A stretch of DNA of 64,000 nt. Origin: Acidimicrobiales bacterium. Lineage in GTDB: Bacteria; Actinomycetota; Acidimicrobiia; Acidimicrobiales; Poriferisodalaceae. The position numbers and the translations under genes were made by a program. Below are positions 50,486-59,427 of this stretch, in pieces. Under the pieces are notes generated by a model that was not told the DNA's origin, did not search any database, and saw only the letters and a list, made by a program, of their open reading frames with translations. Numbering within the stretch: the stretch's first letter is position 1; every line of letters starts with the position of its first letter. The stretch covers positions 42,399-106,398 of the forward strand of contig JASLTG010000008.1 in assembly GCA_030743005.1 (NCBI GenBank), in the 5' to 3' direction.

Positions 50486-53409
50486 TCTTGGCTTCCCTGT
50501 GGAGTTGCTAAGCGGGGACTAGGCTCGCCGCTCATCAATCTGTCTTTCATCTCTTCTCTGCGGTTCGATAAATCTCGCCAGGTCAATACTTCGACGTCGT
50601 CTCTTATTCCAGCGGCCCTACGAAAAGAGGATTCGGAAACTTCTAGGTCTTGCACAGCGAGCCCTAGTTCTGCGGAGACTCGGAAACCGTGTTTGGTAAG
50701 AAACCCGGCACTAATAGCGGAAAATTCGCCGAGGAGGTCCATTTCTGGATCCATCTTTTGAATGAAAGAAGCTAGGTACGCGAAGTTCTTTACGAAGAGC
50801 ATGAGTTCTTTGGGGATCCGCGCTCCACTAGCAAGTAGCTCTTTCAAGAGTGTTTGAAATTCGGAGACGAACTGCTCCTCTGTCAACTGCAGAGGGTCGA
50901 AGTCGACGCGATCGAGTTGCAGTTTTTGAATCAGGTCCTCTATATCCGCATCGGGAGGAAAGGCGCCCAGGTCCCGCACCGCTAGGACCTGTGTACGAAC
51001 GTCACCTGACATCAGTCCAGTTACATACCGGAGAAATGAGATTCGGCGCTCATGATCGAGGCGTCCAACCATCCCGTAGTCAACAAGCCCAATTACTCCT
51101 TGTTCGCCAATGAAGAGATTTCCTGCATGGAAATCTCCGTGGAAGATGCCATGCAGGGCAGCGCCTTCCAAGAGCCCATCCACCATGTTTCTGAAAAGGT
51201 TACGGGCAACTTCCTCATTGAGTTCCTCAGAATCAAGACGGGTTAGAGGGGTACCCGGAACACGCGACATGACAATGACTCGTGTAGTTGTCATATCCAA
51301 GTTTGGATCTGGAGCAAGCCAACGCCCTCGTTCACCTGCTCCTAATGCCCTGCGGATCTCGAACAGATTGGCAACCTCGAGTCGGAAGTCCAATTCCTCG
51401 GAAATAGTCTCAGCGAACAGTTGCACTAATGCCGGTGGGTTCGCCAATGCAGACACCGGTATCCGTCCGACCAGTCGGGGAGCTATCCATGCCAACACCC
51501 GTAAATCACGGACGACTTTCTTATGAATCGCCGGTCTTTGAACTTTGACAACGACCTCAGATCCGTCTTTTAGCACTGCACGGTGCACCTGAGCTATCGA
51601 TGCAGCGGCAAAGGGTTGCTTTTCAAATAATTCGAAAGAGTCAGGCAGAGAACCAAGGTCTTTACTCAAGATTCGTTTGATCCTCAGCCATTTCGAAGGC
51701 TTGGCTTGGTCCCGGCAACGTGAACATTCGTCAACAAGGGCTTGTGGGAAAACGCCTTCCGCTGCAGATATGAGTTGCGCGAGCTTCACATAGGTGGGCC
51801 CTAGCCGTTCGGCCGCGATCCGGAGTCGACGATAAAGCGATTTCGTTTTTTCTTCTCCAGACAGGCGACGGTCTAGGAGCTTCCAACTTAGAAACGCCCA
51901 CCCGAATCGAAGTGTGGTGTGGGTAAGACGAATGGCCGGGGGGAAGGACGGGGCATTTACCAAACGTGGTACTCCTGCGACAATCACTCTGCGAACGGCG
52001 TGAGCATCTCTAATCCACTGGTTTTCCGAGTCAGGGGCCGGTAAACCTGCTTCCAGCGTTGTCGTTTCTCTTTCAACACCAGCCAGGGTTTCGATTTCAT
52101 TGCCGTCGGTCGACTCAGCGAGAATCCGGAATTGAAGTTCATCCGGTCCCCAAATACCCATGGAGAGGGGCTTCCAAGAAACCGGGGCTGCTAATTGGTA
52201 GGCCGGAATTACATCCAAGAATGAGTTCAGTGCTTCTTGCAGTTCGGCTCGAGCCAACGCGGCACCTAAACAATGGTGGGCTCCGAGGCCGAAAGCTAAG
52301 TGCGGTGCTCGGTCACTTCGGTCAAGGTCGAATCGGAAACCGTCCTCTGGCTGGCCAAGTCCCGCAGCATGAAGCCCTAGCAGCACCGTGGTTCCCGATG
52401 GGAAAAACAAGCCGTCAACTATTAAGTCCTCGCTAGCGACTCGTGCAGTAGTACGAACTGCCCCTATATATCTCAACGATTCTTCGATAGCTGCTGGGAC
52501 CAGAGATCTGTCATTTCTAAGACGTTGGTATTGCTCCGGCTCAGTGGCTAGTACCGCGAGCAACGACCCCAGCTGATTTCTCGTGGTGTCGGTCCCTGCG
52601 AGGAGTATCGCTTCGATCATTGCGACCAGCTCGTCGGGGCTTAAGCGGTCCTCTTCATAGCTTGCTTGTACTAGATCGCTGACTAGGTCAGCATGCGGGC
52701 AGCCCTTCCGTTCAGCTACCAAACCGGTGGCGTATTGGTCGAGTTCGCGTTGCGCAGAAGTTATTTGCTCGAGACGCCCTATTACTGCCTCAGTATCGGC
52801 ATCTAACCCGGAAAAAATTATGTCGGCCCACCGGCCAAATCGTTCATGGTCATCATCATCTATACCTAAAAGCCGACAGATCACAGGTATCGGATATGGT
52901 CTGCAGAATTCGGCGACGAGATCTCCCTCTCCTCGCTGCACTATTGGTTTGAGTAACTGATCGGCATGTTCGCGCATGAAGGGTCGCAGCGATTCGCTGC
53001 TAGCAGGCGTGAACGATGAACTGACCAGACGCCGTAACCGCCGGTGGTCCTCACCTTCAACCGACAACAAATTGGGTCGCATTTCTACTGGGTCGCCGGC
53101 GCCTGGCAGCATGTCACGGGCTCTATTAACGAGTGTCTCGAAGTCAATTTCATTTTGACCTTCGGCTTGAAGAGCGCCGACACCTGACAGCACAGTTATC
53201 CACGCCGGGTCGCGGAGAATTTCGCGAGTTTGTTCGTATCCAACAACTAATGGTCCAGCTGGTGTTCTGACTACCCAGTGGTTCGAAGCTTGGAGTTGTT
53301 GTGTTGCGGCGACGAGTTCAGAGAAATCTGATATCGCAAAATCGACAAACGGCAGAGATCCCGGGGCTGTGACGTCAATAAGAGCTGCAGTTTCTTTTGT
53401 GCTGCTCAC
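50482..53409 (-). CDS. Cytochrome P450 fused to an ABC1/UbiB kinase-like domain
   Basis: One 975-residue frame with no break. Residues 1-430 are a P450: oxygen-binding AGTDTT (271-276), ExxR E310-R313, and heme loop FGLGAHHCLG with ligand C380. After a linker (430-500) comes an ABC1 domain: PTYVKLAQ (K542-Q545, where KxGQ is usual), the alanine-rich loop PFAAASIAQ (599-607), VKVQRP (K622), HGDFHAGN (757-764) and DYG (777-779). UbiB-type proteins act in isoprenoid-lipid metabolism; P450s hydroxylate such substrates. No N-terminal membrane anchor is visible. It lies between an FAD oxidoreductase and the CarH-like regulator. An assembly error is unlikely because the linker is open and ordinary in composition. 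Confidence 0.92.
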   Translation of the reverse strand: MSSTKETAALIDVTAPGSLPFVDFAISDFSELVAATQQLQASNHWVVRTPAGPLVVGYEQTREILRDPAWITVLSGVGALQAEGQNEIDFETLVNRARDMLPGAGDPVEMRPNLLSVEGEDHRRLRRLVSSSFTPASSESLRPFMREHADQLLKPIVQRGEGDLVAEFCRPYPIPVICRLLGIDDDDHERFGRWADIIFSGLDADTEAVIGRLEQITSAQRELDQYATGLVAERKGCPHADLVSDLVQASYEEDRLSPDELVAMIEAILLAGTDTTRNQLGSLLAVLATEPEQYQRLRNDRSLVPAAIEESLRYIGAVRTTARVASEDLIVDGLFFPSGTTVLLGLHAAGLGQPEDGFRFDLDRSDRAPHLAFGLGAHHCLGAALARAELQEALNSFLDVIPAYQLAAPVSWKPLSMGIWGPDELQFRILAESTDGNEIETLAGVERETTTLEAGLPAPDSENQWIRDAHAVRRVIVAGVPRLVNAPSFPPAIRLTHTTLRFGWAFLSWKLLDRRLSGEEKTKSLYRRLRIAAERLGPTYVKLAQLISAAEGVFPQALVDECSRCRDQAKPSKWLRIKRILSKDLGSLPDSFELFEKQPFAAASIAQVHRAVLKDGSEVVVKVQRPAIHKKVVRDLRVLAWIAPRLVGRIPVSALANPPALVQLFAETISEELDFRLEVANLFEIRRALGAGERGRWLAPDPNLDMTTTRVIVMSRVPGTPLTRLDSEELNEEVARNLFRNMVDGLLEGAALHGIFHGDFHAGNLFIGEQGVIGLVDYGMVGRLDHERRISFLRYVTGLMSGDVRTQVLAVRDLGAFPPDADIEDLIQKLQLDRVDFDPLQLTEEQFVSEFQTLLKELLASGARIPKELMLFVKNFAYLASFIQKMDPEMDLLGEFSAISAGFLTKHGFRVSAELGLAVQDLEVSESSFRRAAGIRDDVEVLTWRDLSNRREEMKDRLMSGEPSPRLATPQGSQE

Positions 53410-53481
53410 CTAATAGCCCTTCAATCGACAACGAGAGTTTAGCGCTAAATAGATTGAAACGGCCGGCGAGAAATTGGGTGT

Positions 53482-54741
53482 TTACTCCGCTATAGCAGCG
53501 TGTGCGGCGACTCGCCCCGACACCAAAGCTCCCTGTATGGAGGGCGTGGCTTGGTGATCGCCAGCTATCAGGAAATTCCCTAGTTGTTGTTGTCTGACTA
53601 GGGGGGTTCCTGGCACAAATGTTGGCTGAGCTTCAGCCACTACCCCAGCCTTGAGCAACTGCCATGATTCGGTTTGGCTACCAAAGACGCTTTGCAACTG
53701 TTGTCGAACTTGGGTCAAGGGCGGCTCTGCATCTGTTGTGGGGCCTGCAACAACTATCAGCGCTTTACCGTGCGGCGCGTACTCTGGGGCAACGTTGCTC
53801 ATAATCGCCAGGTTTCTACAAGGTCCTTGACCTGCCGCCATGAGGTGGATTGCGCGGCTGTCGTTCGGAGCCTCGTCGGCACCAAAATATGCGTGCCATT
53901 GCGATCTTGTTGAGCGGGGCTCTTCTCTCAATAGACGTGCTGCTGTCCTTTGTTCCGTAGCGATCACAACCCTCCGAGCGGACAGCTCTTCTCCACCGGT
54001 GAGCAACAATTTTGATCCATGGATAGCTTCAACTTCGGTTCGGAGTCGGATCACGTTCGCAGGTAAGTTCGAAGCCATCTGACGCGGAATCGCTTGCATA
54101 CCTTCAGCAGGCACTGCTGCTGGGCCGCGGGCAAGGCAACGCAGGATGAGTGACGCCAGTCTCGCTGAACCTTCAAGAGAAGAAGTCAGTTGAATTCCCG
54201 AAAGCAACGGCTCCCAAAACGTCATCATCGAGTGGCTAGAAAATCCCAATCTTTCCAATAATTCACCTGTTGGGCAGTCGTCGGCTGGTGTCATCAGGAG
54301 ATGTTTCGATCGTCCAAGCCGAACACCGAATTTCAACAGCCGAAACCTGTCTCCTGGCGTAAACGCCCCTGTGCGTAGAGCGTTTAGGGCTCCACGAAAA
54401 GAACTACGAGGATGCGCCAGCTCAACGAACCGGCCGGCGTCCCATACGTTCGCACCACGGATAAACGGGCGAAGATTCAGTGAGGCCAAGTCTAAATGGC
54501 GACCTAGCTCAGGGTAAGTCGTCAACAAAACTTGAAAACCCCGGTCGAGAACAAATCCAGATTCAATATCGGTTCGAACTCTTCCCCCCACAGAGTCGTC
54601 ACGCTCAAGAAGAGCGACTTCTCGACCGGCGCGATGCAGCGTCACAGCAGCAGCAAGACCCGCAAGCCCTGCTCCAACGACTATGTACTCCGGGTCACTT
54701 TGACTTGGACCTGCCTCGCTTGATGTGTACGACAAATTCAT
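53482..54741 (-). CDS. FAD-dependent amine oxidase/phytoene desaturase-like oxidoreductase
   Basis: 419 residues from ATG 54741 (nine earlier codons are possible). The FAD motif is YIVVGAGLAGLAAAVTLHRAGREVALLERDDSVGGRVRT with GFVLDRGFQVLLTTYPE behind it, and the C-terminal FAD segment is FLIAGDHQATPSIQGALVSGRVAA. The GG-motif family includes amine oxidases, protoporphyrinogen oxidase and carotenoid desaturases. The position beside CarH-like, P450 and DUF1295 genes points to a carotenoid- or lipid-modifying desaturase (inference). Confidence 0.9.
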   Translation of the reverse strand: MNLSYTSSEAGPSQSDPEYIVVGAGLAGLAAAVTLHRAGREVALLERDDSVGGRVRTDIESGFVLDRGFQVLLTTYPELGRHLDLASLNLRPFIRGANVWDAGRFVELAHPRSSFRGALNALRTGAFTPGDRFRLLKFGVRLGRSKHLLMTPADDCPTGELLERLGFSSHSMMTFWEPLLSGIQLTSSLEGSARLASLILRCLARGPAAVPAEGMQAIPRQMASNLPANVIRLRTEVEAIHGSKLLLTGGEELSARRVVIATEQRTAARLLREEPRSTRSQWHAYFGADEAPNDSRAIHLMAAGQGPCRNLAIMSNVAPEYAPHGKALIVVAGPTTDAEPPLTQVRQQLQSVFGSQTESWQLLKAGVVAEAQPTFVPGTPLVRQQQLGNFLIAGDHQATPSIQGALVSGRVAAHAAIAE

Positions 54742-54970
54742 GTCTCCATGCGATCCGGGTGGGTACACATATCGTCCCGTAGACCAGTCATTCGACCGCT
54801 AATCCAATCTGAAGAAACCTAGGACGTCAACCTATGCGGCGCCGGCTAATGGTTCTATGTTGTTCTCATTCAGTTCGGGTCAGTCGAAACGCGACTGAGA
54901 AAACAAGGAGGAGACAACTGGTAGTCCAGAGTCTGAACTCTCTGTTGCTTACTTACAGGACATCGCTGTT

Positions 54971-55354
54971 ATGCAGGACTTAGAGCAAGCGAACGCTTCC
55001 TTCTACACACTTTTCGAAAGTGCCGACATCGAGGGAATGACCAAACTCTGGGTTAACTCAGACGAGGCTTGGTGCACACACCCTGGGTGGCCAACAATCT
55101 TTGGGTGGGAGCAAATTCGTGTGTCATTTGAGCAAATTTTTTCAGGTCCAGAACCGCCACAATTTCTAACTTCGAACGTCAGATGTCATGGCGACAGCCA
55201 AACTGCCTGGGTTTTCGTCGAAGAGAACCTTCTGGGGTCTTCCTTGTCCGCGGTTGCGGCTGTAAATGTGTTCAAGAAGAACCAAGGGCTCTGGAAGATG
55301 GTCGGCCACCAGGCAGCTCCACTCATACCTGACCTGGACTTACGCGTGGGTTGA
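54971..55354 (+). CDS. SnoaL/NTF2-like domain protein
   Basis: 127 residues forming one NTF2-like cone: helix FYTLFESADIEGMTKLWV, then WCTHPGWPTIFGWEQIRVSFEQIF and the beta sheet TAWVFVEENLL...AAVNVFKKNQGLWKMVGHQAAPL. This is the SnoaL_3 type, including ketosteroid isomerase-like and calcium/calmodulin kinase II association-like proteins; no active-site residue can be assigned. A purine-rich AAGGAGGAG lies about 60 bp upstream without an obvious matching start, so an N-terminal extension with a rare start is not excluded. Confidence 0.83.
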   Translation: MQDLEQANASFYTLFESADIEGMTKLWVNSDEAWCTHPGWPTIFGWEQIRVSFEQIFSGPEPPQFLTSNVRCHGDSQTAWVFVEENLLGSSLSAVAAVNVFKKNQGLWKMVGHQAAPLIPDLDLRVG

Positions 55355-55359
55355 CTTAT

Positions 55360-56109
55360 TCAAGTATCTATAGTCTGAAATCGTCCGCCGCAACCCTCGC
55401 ATTCGTTGTGGCTAGCGGACCTGACCAACTCAGTGGCGCCACAGTATGGACAATATTGGGCGCTTCGTGTCAACGGGGAAGCAGCACCCCTTGTGGCTCG
55501 ACGAGAACCGATGAAATCAATCACTGCGAGCAAGGAACACGCTGACTGACCCACGGCAAGTAACGCCAGGGCCCTTCCTGGCATGGCACTGATTTCGAAC
55601 CAGATGAGGACCAACACATAGCAGCTGTGGCCTAAGGCCCCTATCCAACAAATCAGACGTAAACGAGCCCGCTCAGCTATCACTGAGATCACTGCGCAAT
55701 AAGTGATCGCCACTGCAACTACTGCTACCGACCCAACAGGTCGCCCAAAGGCGTCTGGTGGTTCGAACCCCCAAATGAGAACTATTACGAACACCCCTAT
55801 GGCGGCCGAACATGCCGATCCGATCGACCACGCATATTTTATTTCAGTCCTGAATTTCCCCTGCTCGATGGCAACCAAACTGGCTGCAGTGATGACCAGC
55901 AAAAAACTGGTCCCATGCACCCGGCCGACGAAATCAGAATTTCCACCAATCACAATTCCAACTGCTGCCAAGACGGCATTCACCACGACAATCCATTTAA
56001 GAACGCGTTTAAGTTTCGATTTATCAGGCTTCAAGATCTGAGCGATGGGACTCACAGGTCGATCTCCTGTTGTGTGATCTCTTAGATGCACGGTAACGGG
56101 TCGCGGCAT
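55360..56109 (-). CDS. Polytopic membrane protein with C-terminal zinc ribbon
   Basis: 249 residues from ATG 56109. Six to seven hydrophobic segments span about residues 50-215, preceded by a charged cytoplasmic N terminus (LKPDKSKLKRVLKW). The last 30 residues are a zinc-ribbon-like CPYCGATELVRSASHNECEGCGGRF with two CxxC pairs. No family recognised; the zinc ribbon probably faces the cytoplasm. It converges on the SnoaL-like gene with 5 bp between stops. Confidence 0.75.
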   Translation of the reverse strand: MPRPVTVHLRDHTTGDRPVSPIAQILKPDKSKLKRVLKWIVVVNAVLAAVGIVIGGNSDFVGRVHGTSFLLVITAASLVAIEQGKFRTEIKYAWSIGSACSAAIGVFVIVLIWGFEPPDAFGRPVGSVAVVAVAITYCAVISVIAERARLRLICWIGALGHSCYVLVLIWFEISAMPGRALALLAVGQSACSLLAVIDFIGSRRATRGAASPLTRSAQYCPYCGATELVRSASHNECEGCGGRFQTIDT

Positions 56110-56350
56110 CTTGCTGGAACCAGCCCCGCTGACTCGCACTTTTTTTAGGAAACACGGCGTTTAAGGTTGCACACTATTTCTATTTAGTACTAAATTGATC
56201 TCTAGAGGTCCCCCAACCTCTTCTAAGCCTTCGGGCCAGCCTCTAAGAATCCAATTCTGTAGCTGTCCCGGGGGCTTTCCCCCCTTTCAGAACGCCTAAG
56301 TTGATGGCAATCTGATCCATCACTTCAAACGAGAGCCTTGGTAGCGCGTC

Positions 56351-56908
56351 GTGTCACTCATATCTGCACCGATGACACCCAAAAACACGTGTAGACCTTC
56401 ACAGCTCCTCCAAGCCGCGTCAGGAGTAATTGTTCTCATCGTTTTGAGCAGCTGTGCCGCAGATCCACCCCAAGCGGCACCACAAAACGACCTCATCCCG
56501 AAGCCAACGACTTCAGTTACCTCAACTTCTATCGTCAACGACGAACCCAATTGTGGGGACAACACGCGGGACAATCTTCAAAAAAGAATCTCCTCCCAAA
56601 TCAATGCTCTGAGCCGCGGTGCTTTTGAAGAGGCGCGGGAGTTCGCTTCTCCGTCATTTCGACAAAATGTCGACCCTTCCGCCTTTCAAGCAATGATTCA
56701 GTCCGGCTTTCCGTTTTTGTTGAACGGCGACCCTGGCGCTTTCGGTCGTTGTCGAATAATTGATGGAACGGCAACCATCGAGGTTCGATTCGGTGAAGGC
56801 ACTGCGGTGACTCTGGTTTATTTTTTGATTTGGTGGGAGGACCAGTGGTGGATTGACGCCGCTTCGCCAGCTGTTGACTCTCTCACGGACAAAGTCGAAG
56901 CATCATGA
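56351..56908 (+). CDS. Lipoprotein, DUF4864-like
   Basis: 185 residues. The N terminus is a lipoprotein signal peptide with hydrophobic core SGVIVLIVLSSCAAD; the lipobox LSSC places the lipidated cysteine near residue 35 (28 if the ATG at 56372 is used). A proline/serine/threonine linker follows. The C-terminal 110 residues (DNLQKRISSQINALSRGAFEEAREFASPSFRQNV) resemble the DUF4864 helical fold. Function unknown; outer face of the membrane. Its stop overlaps the next start by four bases. Confidence 0.8.
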   Translation: MSLISAPMTPKNTCRPSQLLQAASGVIVLIVLSSCAADPPQAAPQNDLIPKPTTSVTSTSIVNDEPNCGDNTRDNLQKRISSQINALSRGAFEEAREFASPSFRQNVDPSAFQAMIQSGFPFLLNGDPGAFGRCRIIDGTATIEVRFGEGTAVTLVYFLIWWEDQWWIDAASPAVDSLTDKVEAS

Positions 56909-57792
56909 CCTTGCAAGAACGACTGACGGCAAGCGTTGTTCGATTGTTCTCAGAAGGAGAACAACCTTTATCGCAGACCCATCTCTATCCAGGTGACCCT
57001 GGCCTCTTCGGCCCTGGCAGTGTGAGTTGGAAAGTGATGGGGGATGTTTCAAGTTTCGTTGGAGGGGTAAGAGCATTATTGCTTCAAGCGCTGCATCCAG
57101 AAGTAGCTGCAGGGGTTGCCGACCATTCCGAATATGAAACAGATCCACTCGGCCGTCTCAACCGCACGTCGCTATTTGTAACCACCGTCAATTACGGGTC
57201 CATGCCAGAAGTCCATGCCGCAGTTCAAGTGGTCCGCGAAGCACACGCGCCTGTATCGGGAACCTCTGAACGAGGCATTCGTTATGCCGCGAACCAACCG
57301 CGACTAGGTGCATGGGTGCACAACACCTTGACTGATTCTTTTTTGGAGGCGTACCAAACTTTTTGCCAAGTTCTCGATCCCGCTGAAGCTGACCAATTTG
57401 TTCAAGAGCAGTCCAAGATCGGCGAGCTCTTGGGTGTCGCCGAGCTACCGTTAACCGCTGCTGATCTCCGAACATGGATAACCGAACACCCCGATTTGGG
57501 TGAGTCGGAAGCTCTTCGTCAAGCGTGGAGCTTCCTTCGCAACCCACCTCTTCAACCCGGACAACTGCTGGGATACCGAGTGGTGAGGGCCGCTGCTGTC
57601 GCGACATTGCCACACAGCCTGGCGCAACTCGGGGGCACATCATCGAGAAAAGTTGCAGTTTTCGGCGGACGGCGTCTCATTTCGTCGTTGCGGTGGGCGA
57701 TGAAACACAGTCCAGCGTGGAAGGCAGCCCTCGATCGTTGCGGTAGCAGTTATGACGCAACCAAATTTCGATCATTCACAGATCCTTCTTGA
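56905..57792 (+). CDS. MpaB/Lcp-like heme oxygenase family protein (DUF2236)
   Basis: 295 residues. Conserved blocks are GVRALLLQALHPEVAAGVADHSEYETDPLGRLNRTSLFVTTVNYGS in two parts, with heme-ligand histidine candidates in LHPE, and GAWVHNTLTDSFLEAY. The family includes rubber oxygenase Lcp and fungal MpaB; most actinobacterial members are uncharacterised. It overlaps the lipoprotein gene by four bases (ATGA). No signal peptide. Confidence 0.87.
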   Translation: MTLQERLTASVVRLFSEGEQPLSQTHLYPGDPGLFGPGSVSWKVMGDVSSFVGGVRALLLQALHPEVAAGVADHSEYETDPLGRLNRTSLFVTTVNYGSMPEVHAAVQVVREAHAPVSGTSERGIRYAANQPRLGAWVHNTLTDSFLEAYQTFCQVLDPAEADQFVQEQSKIGELLGVAELPLTAADLRTWITEHPDLGESEALRQAWSFLRNPPLQPGQLLGYRVVRAAAVATLPHSLAQLGGTSSRKVAVFGGRRLISSLRWAMKHSPAWKAALDRCGSSYDATKFRSFTDPS

Positions 57793-57845
57793 ACCAGGGA
57801 CATCAACAAATAGTCGAATTTCTGGTCTTCAGATGGTTGCGCCTA

Positions 57846-58196
57846 TCAAGTTTCGGAGACCCCTGGAAAGGTCACGTCCAACTCACCGACTATCCAGTCG
57901 CTGACTGCGCAGACTTGGTCGAAGAAAGGTAGATGGGTGCTCATCATTTCGGTGAAACGAAGGCCGCGGACTAACAGTTCAGCGTCGAGGCGTGACATAG
58001 GAATTCCTCGCTCAGTAGCGGTCATCGTTTCCCACTCCTCACCGTTCCAAGCCAGGGACAACCGTTGATCAAGGGCATTGAGACGACCATCGGAATCGTC
58101 TATTTCGTGGTCTGACAGGATTCCTAGAATTTGGCGAAGAGCTGCGGCACCTTCGATAGGTAACGTCATTGTCTCCCCCGGAAACTCATCTGACAT
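57846..58196 (-). CDS. Hypothetical protein
   Basis: About 116 residues from ATG 58196; ATG 58169 has a GGGGGAG directly upstream and is also plausible. Acidic, no membrane segment. The pattern AAALRQILGILSDHEIDDSDGRLNALDQRLSLAWNGEEWETM, and a mixed helix/strand plan, are not assigned to a family. It is convergent with the MpaB gene and about 170 bp from the divergent enoyl-CoA hydratase. Confidence 0.6.
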   Translation of the reverse strand: MSDEFPGETMTLPIEGAAALRQILGILSDHEIDDSDGRLNALDQRLSLAWNGEEWETMTATERGIPMSRLDAELLVRGLRFTEMMSTHLPFFDQVCAVSDWIVGELDVTFPGVSET

Positions 58197-58364
58197 GTGG
58201 CTCTTTTCTGAAGGTGACCTACGCAAGCTAGAGCTTCGAAGGACCTCAGCTCAACCTCGTATTTCAGTGGTAGTGGGTGCGGACCGGATGTTTGTTCGGG
58301 TCAACCTTGGTCATTACTCCCCCTCTTTTCAATGTGAGCCTCATCAGCGTGCTACTACGGTGCT

Positions 58365-59207
58365 ATGACTGAAGCACATCAAGGTGAGTCCGGGCGATAT
58401 ATCCGCTATGAGGTAGTAGATCGTGTAGCGCACGTCACCGTCGACCGCCCCGAATATCGCAACGCACAGAGTCGGCTCCTACTTGAAGAACTTGACGAGG
58501 CGTTTATGAGCGCTGCCCACGACCCCGAAGTCAATGTCATATGTCTTTTTGGAGCCGGCGACCACTTCTCAGCAGGTCACGACTTAGGCACACCTGATGA
58601 GCTTGCTGACCGTGCAGAGAGGCCTTGGGACCCGGGTGTCAGAGGCTGGTACGACCGCACGTGGGAACAGTTTTACGCCAATACCAAACGGTGGCGAGAG
58701 ATTTCGAAACCAACGGTGGCTGCTGTGCAGGGCTACTGCATATTTGGTGGTTGGATGATCGCATCCGCAATGGATGTCATTTTTGCGTCGACTAACGCCA
58801 TGTTTCTAGGAAGCCACTTCCAATACTTCTGCATGCCATGGGATCTTCATCCGAGGAAAGTGAAAGAACTGTTGTTTGAAAGTCGCTTCATCGACGCGGA
58901 CGAGGCATGTGAGCTTGGCCTAGTAAACCGAGTGCTTCCAGTCACCGATCTCGTTGCGTACACCACTGACTGGGCTCAAGGAGTCGCCAAAAATGACCCA
59001 TTCCAGTTGCGGATGATGAAGATGGCAGTCAACCACGCTGAGGAAACGCAGGGCTTCACCGCGCACACCCAGGCCGCTCATTCGATGTACGTGCTTGCTC
59101 GCATGGGCGAGAAAGACCCCGGAAGTTACATCGAACAAACTGATGAGAAGCGGCGACCGATGGTCGAAGTGGCACTGCAGAACTATCAGCGACGGAACTC
59201 AAACTAA
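58365..59207 (+). CDS. Enoyl-CoA hydratase/isomerase family protein
   Basis: 280 residues: VAHVTVDRPEYRNAQSRLLLEELDEAF, oxyanion GAGDHFSAGHDLGTPDE and GYCIFGGWMIASAMDVIFAS. The third block reads SHFQYFCMPWDLHPRKVKELLFESRF and lacks the usual glutamate, so hydration may not be its reaction. The length and a tryptophan-rich insert (WDPGVRGWYDRTWEQFYANTKRWREI) set it apart from the other three paralogues of the window. It is followed by tRNA-Arg. Confidence 0.88.
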   Translation: MTEAHQGESGRYIRYEVVDRVAHVTVDRPEYRNAQSRLLLEELDEAFMSAAHDPEVNVICLFGAGDHFSAGHDLGTPDELADRAERPWDPGVRGWYDRTWEQFYANTKRWREISKPTVAAVQGYCIFGGWMIASAMDVIFASTNAMFLGSHFQYFCMPWDLHPRKVKELLFESRFIDADEACELGLVNRVLPVTDLVAYTTDWAQGVAKNDPFQLRMMKMAVNHAEETQGFTAHTQAAHSMYVLARMGEKDPGSYIEQTDEKRRPMVEVALQNYQRRNSN

Positions 59208-59336
59208 AGAACCGGAGGTGAGTCAGACCTCCAGGTTTCAATACAATTCAACAATCCGAATTGGTGAAGCGTAGGTAGCCTGCGAAGACACAAAAGCTTC
59301 CTTGAGTCATTAAGACCTCGAGGTCGTGATCCATTT

Positions 59337-59409
59337 GCCCCCGTAGCTCAGGGGATAGAGCGTCGGTTTCCTAAACCGTGCGTCGCAGGTTCGAGTCCTG
59401 CCGGGGGCG
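59337..59409 (+). tRNA. tRNA-Arg (anticodon CCT)
   Basis: A 73-nt cloverleaf: acceptor GCCCCCG (59337-59343) with CGGGGGC (59402-59408), D arm GCTC/GAGC, anticodon loop TTCCTAA, T arm GCAGG/CCTGC around TTCGAGT, discriminator G. CCT reads AGG (Arg). The 27-43 pair is T-T; otherwise all stems are good. CCA is not encoded. Confidence 0.93.
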
Positions 59410-59427
59410 CTGCAACTAGATGTTCAG

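Noticed and set aside
54905..54913. AAGGAGGAG upstream of the SnoaL-like gene as its ribosome site
   Set aside because: It is about 60 bp before the ATG, and no ATG, GTG or TTG lies at a suitable distance in any frame that reads into the gene; left as an unexplained motif.
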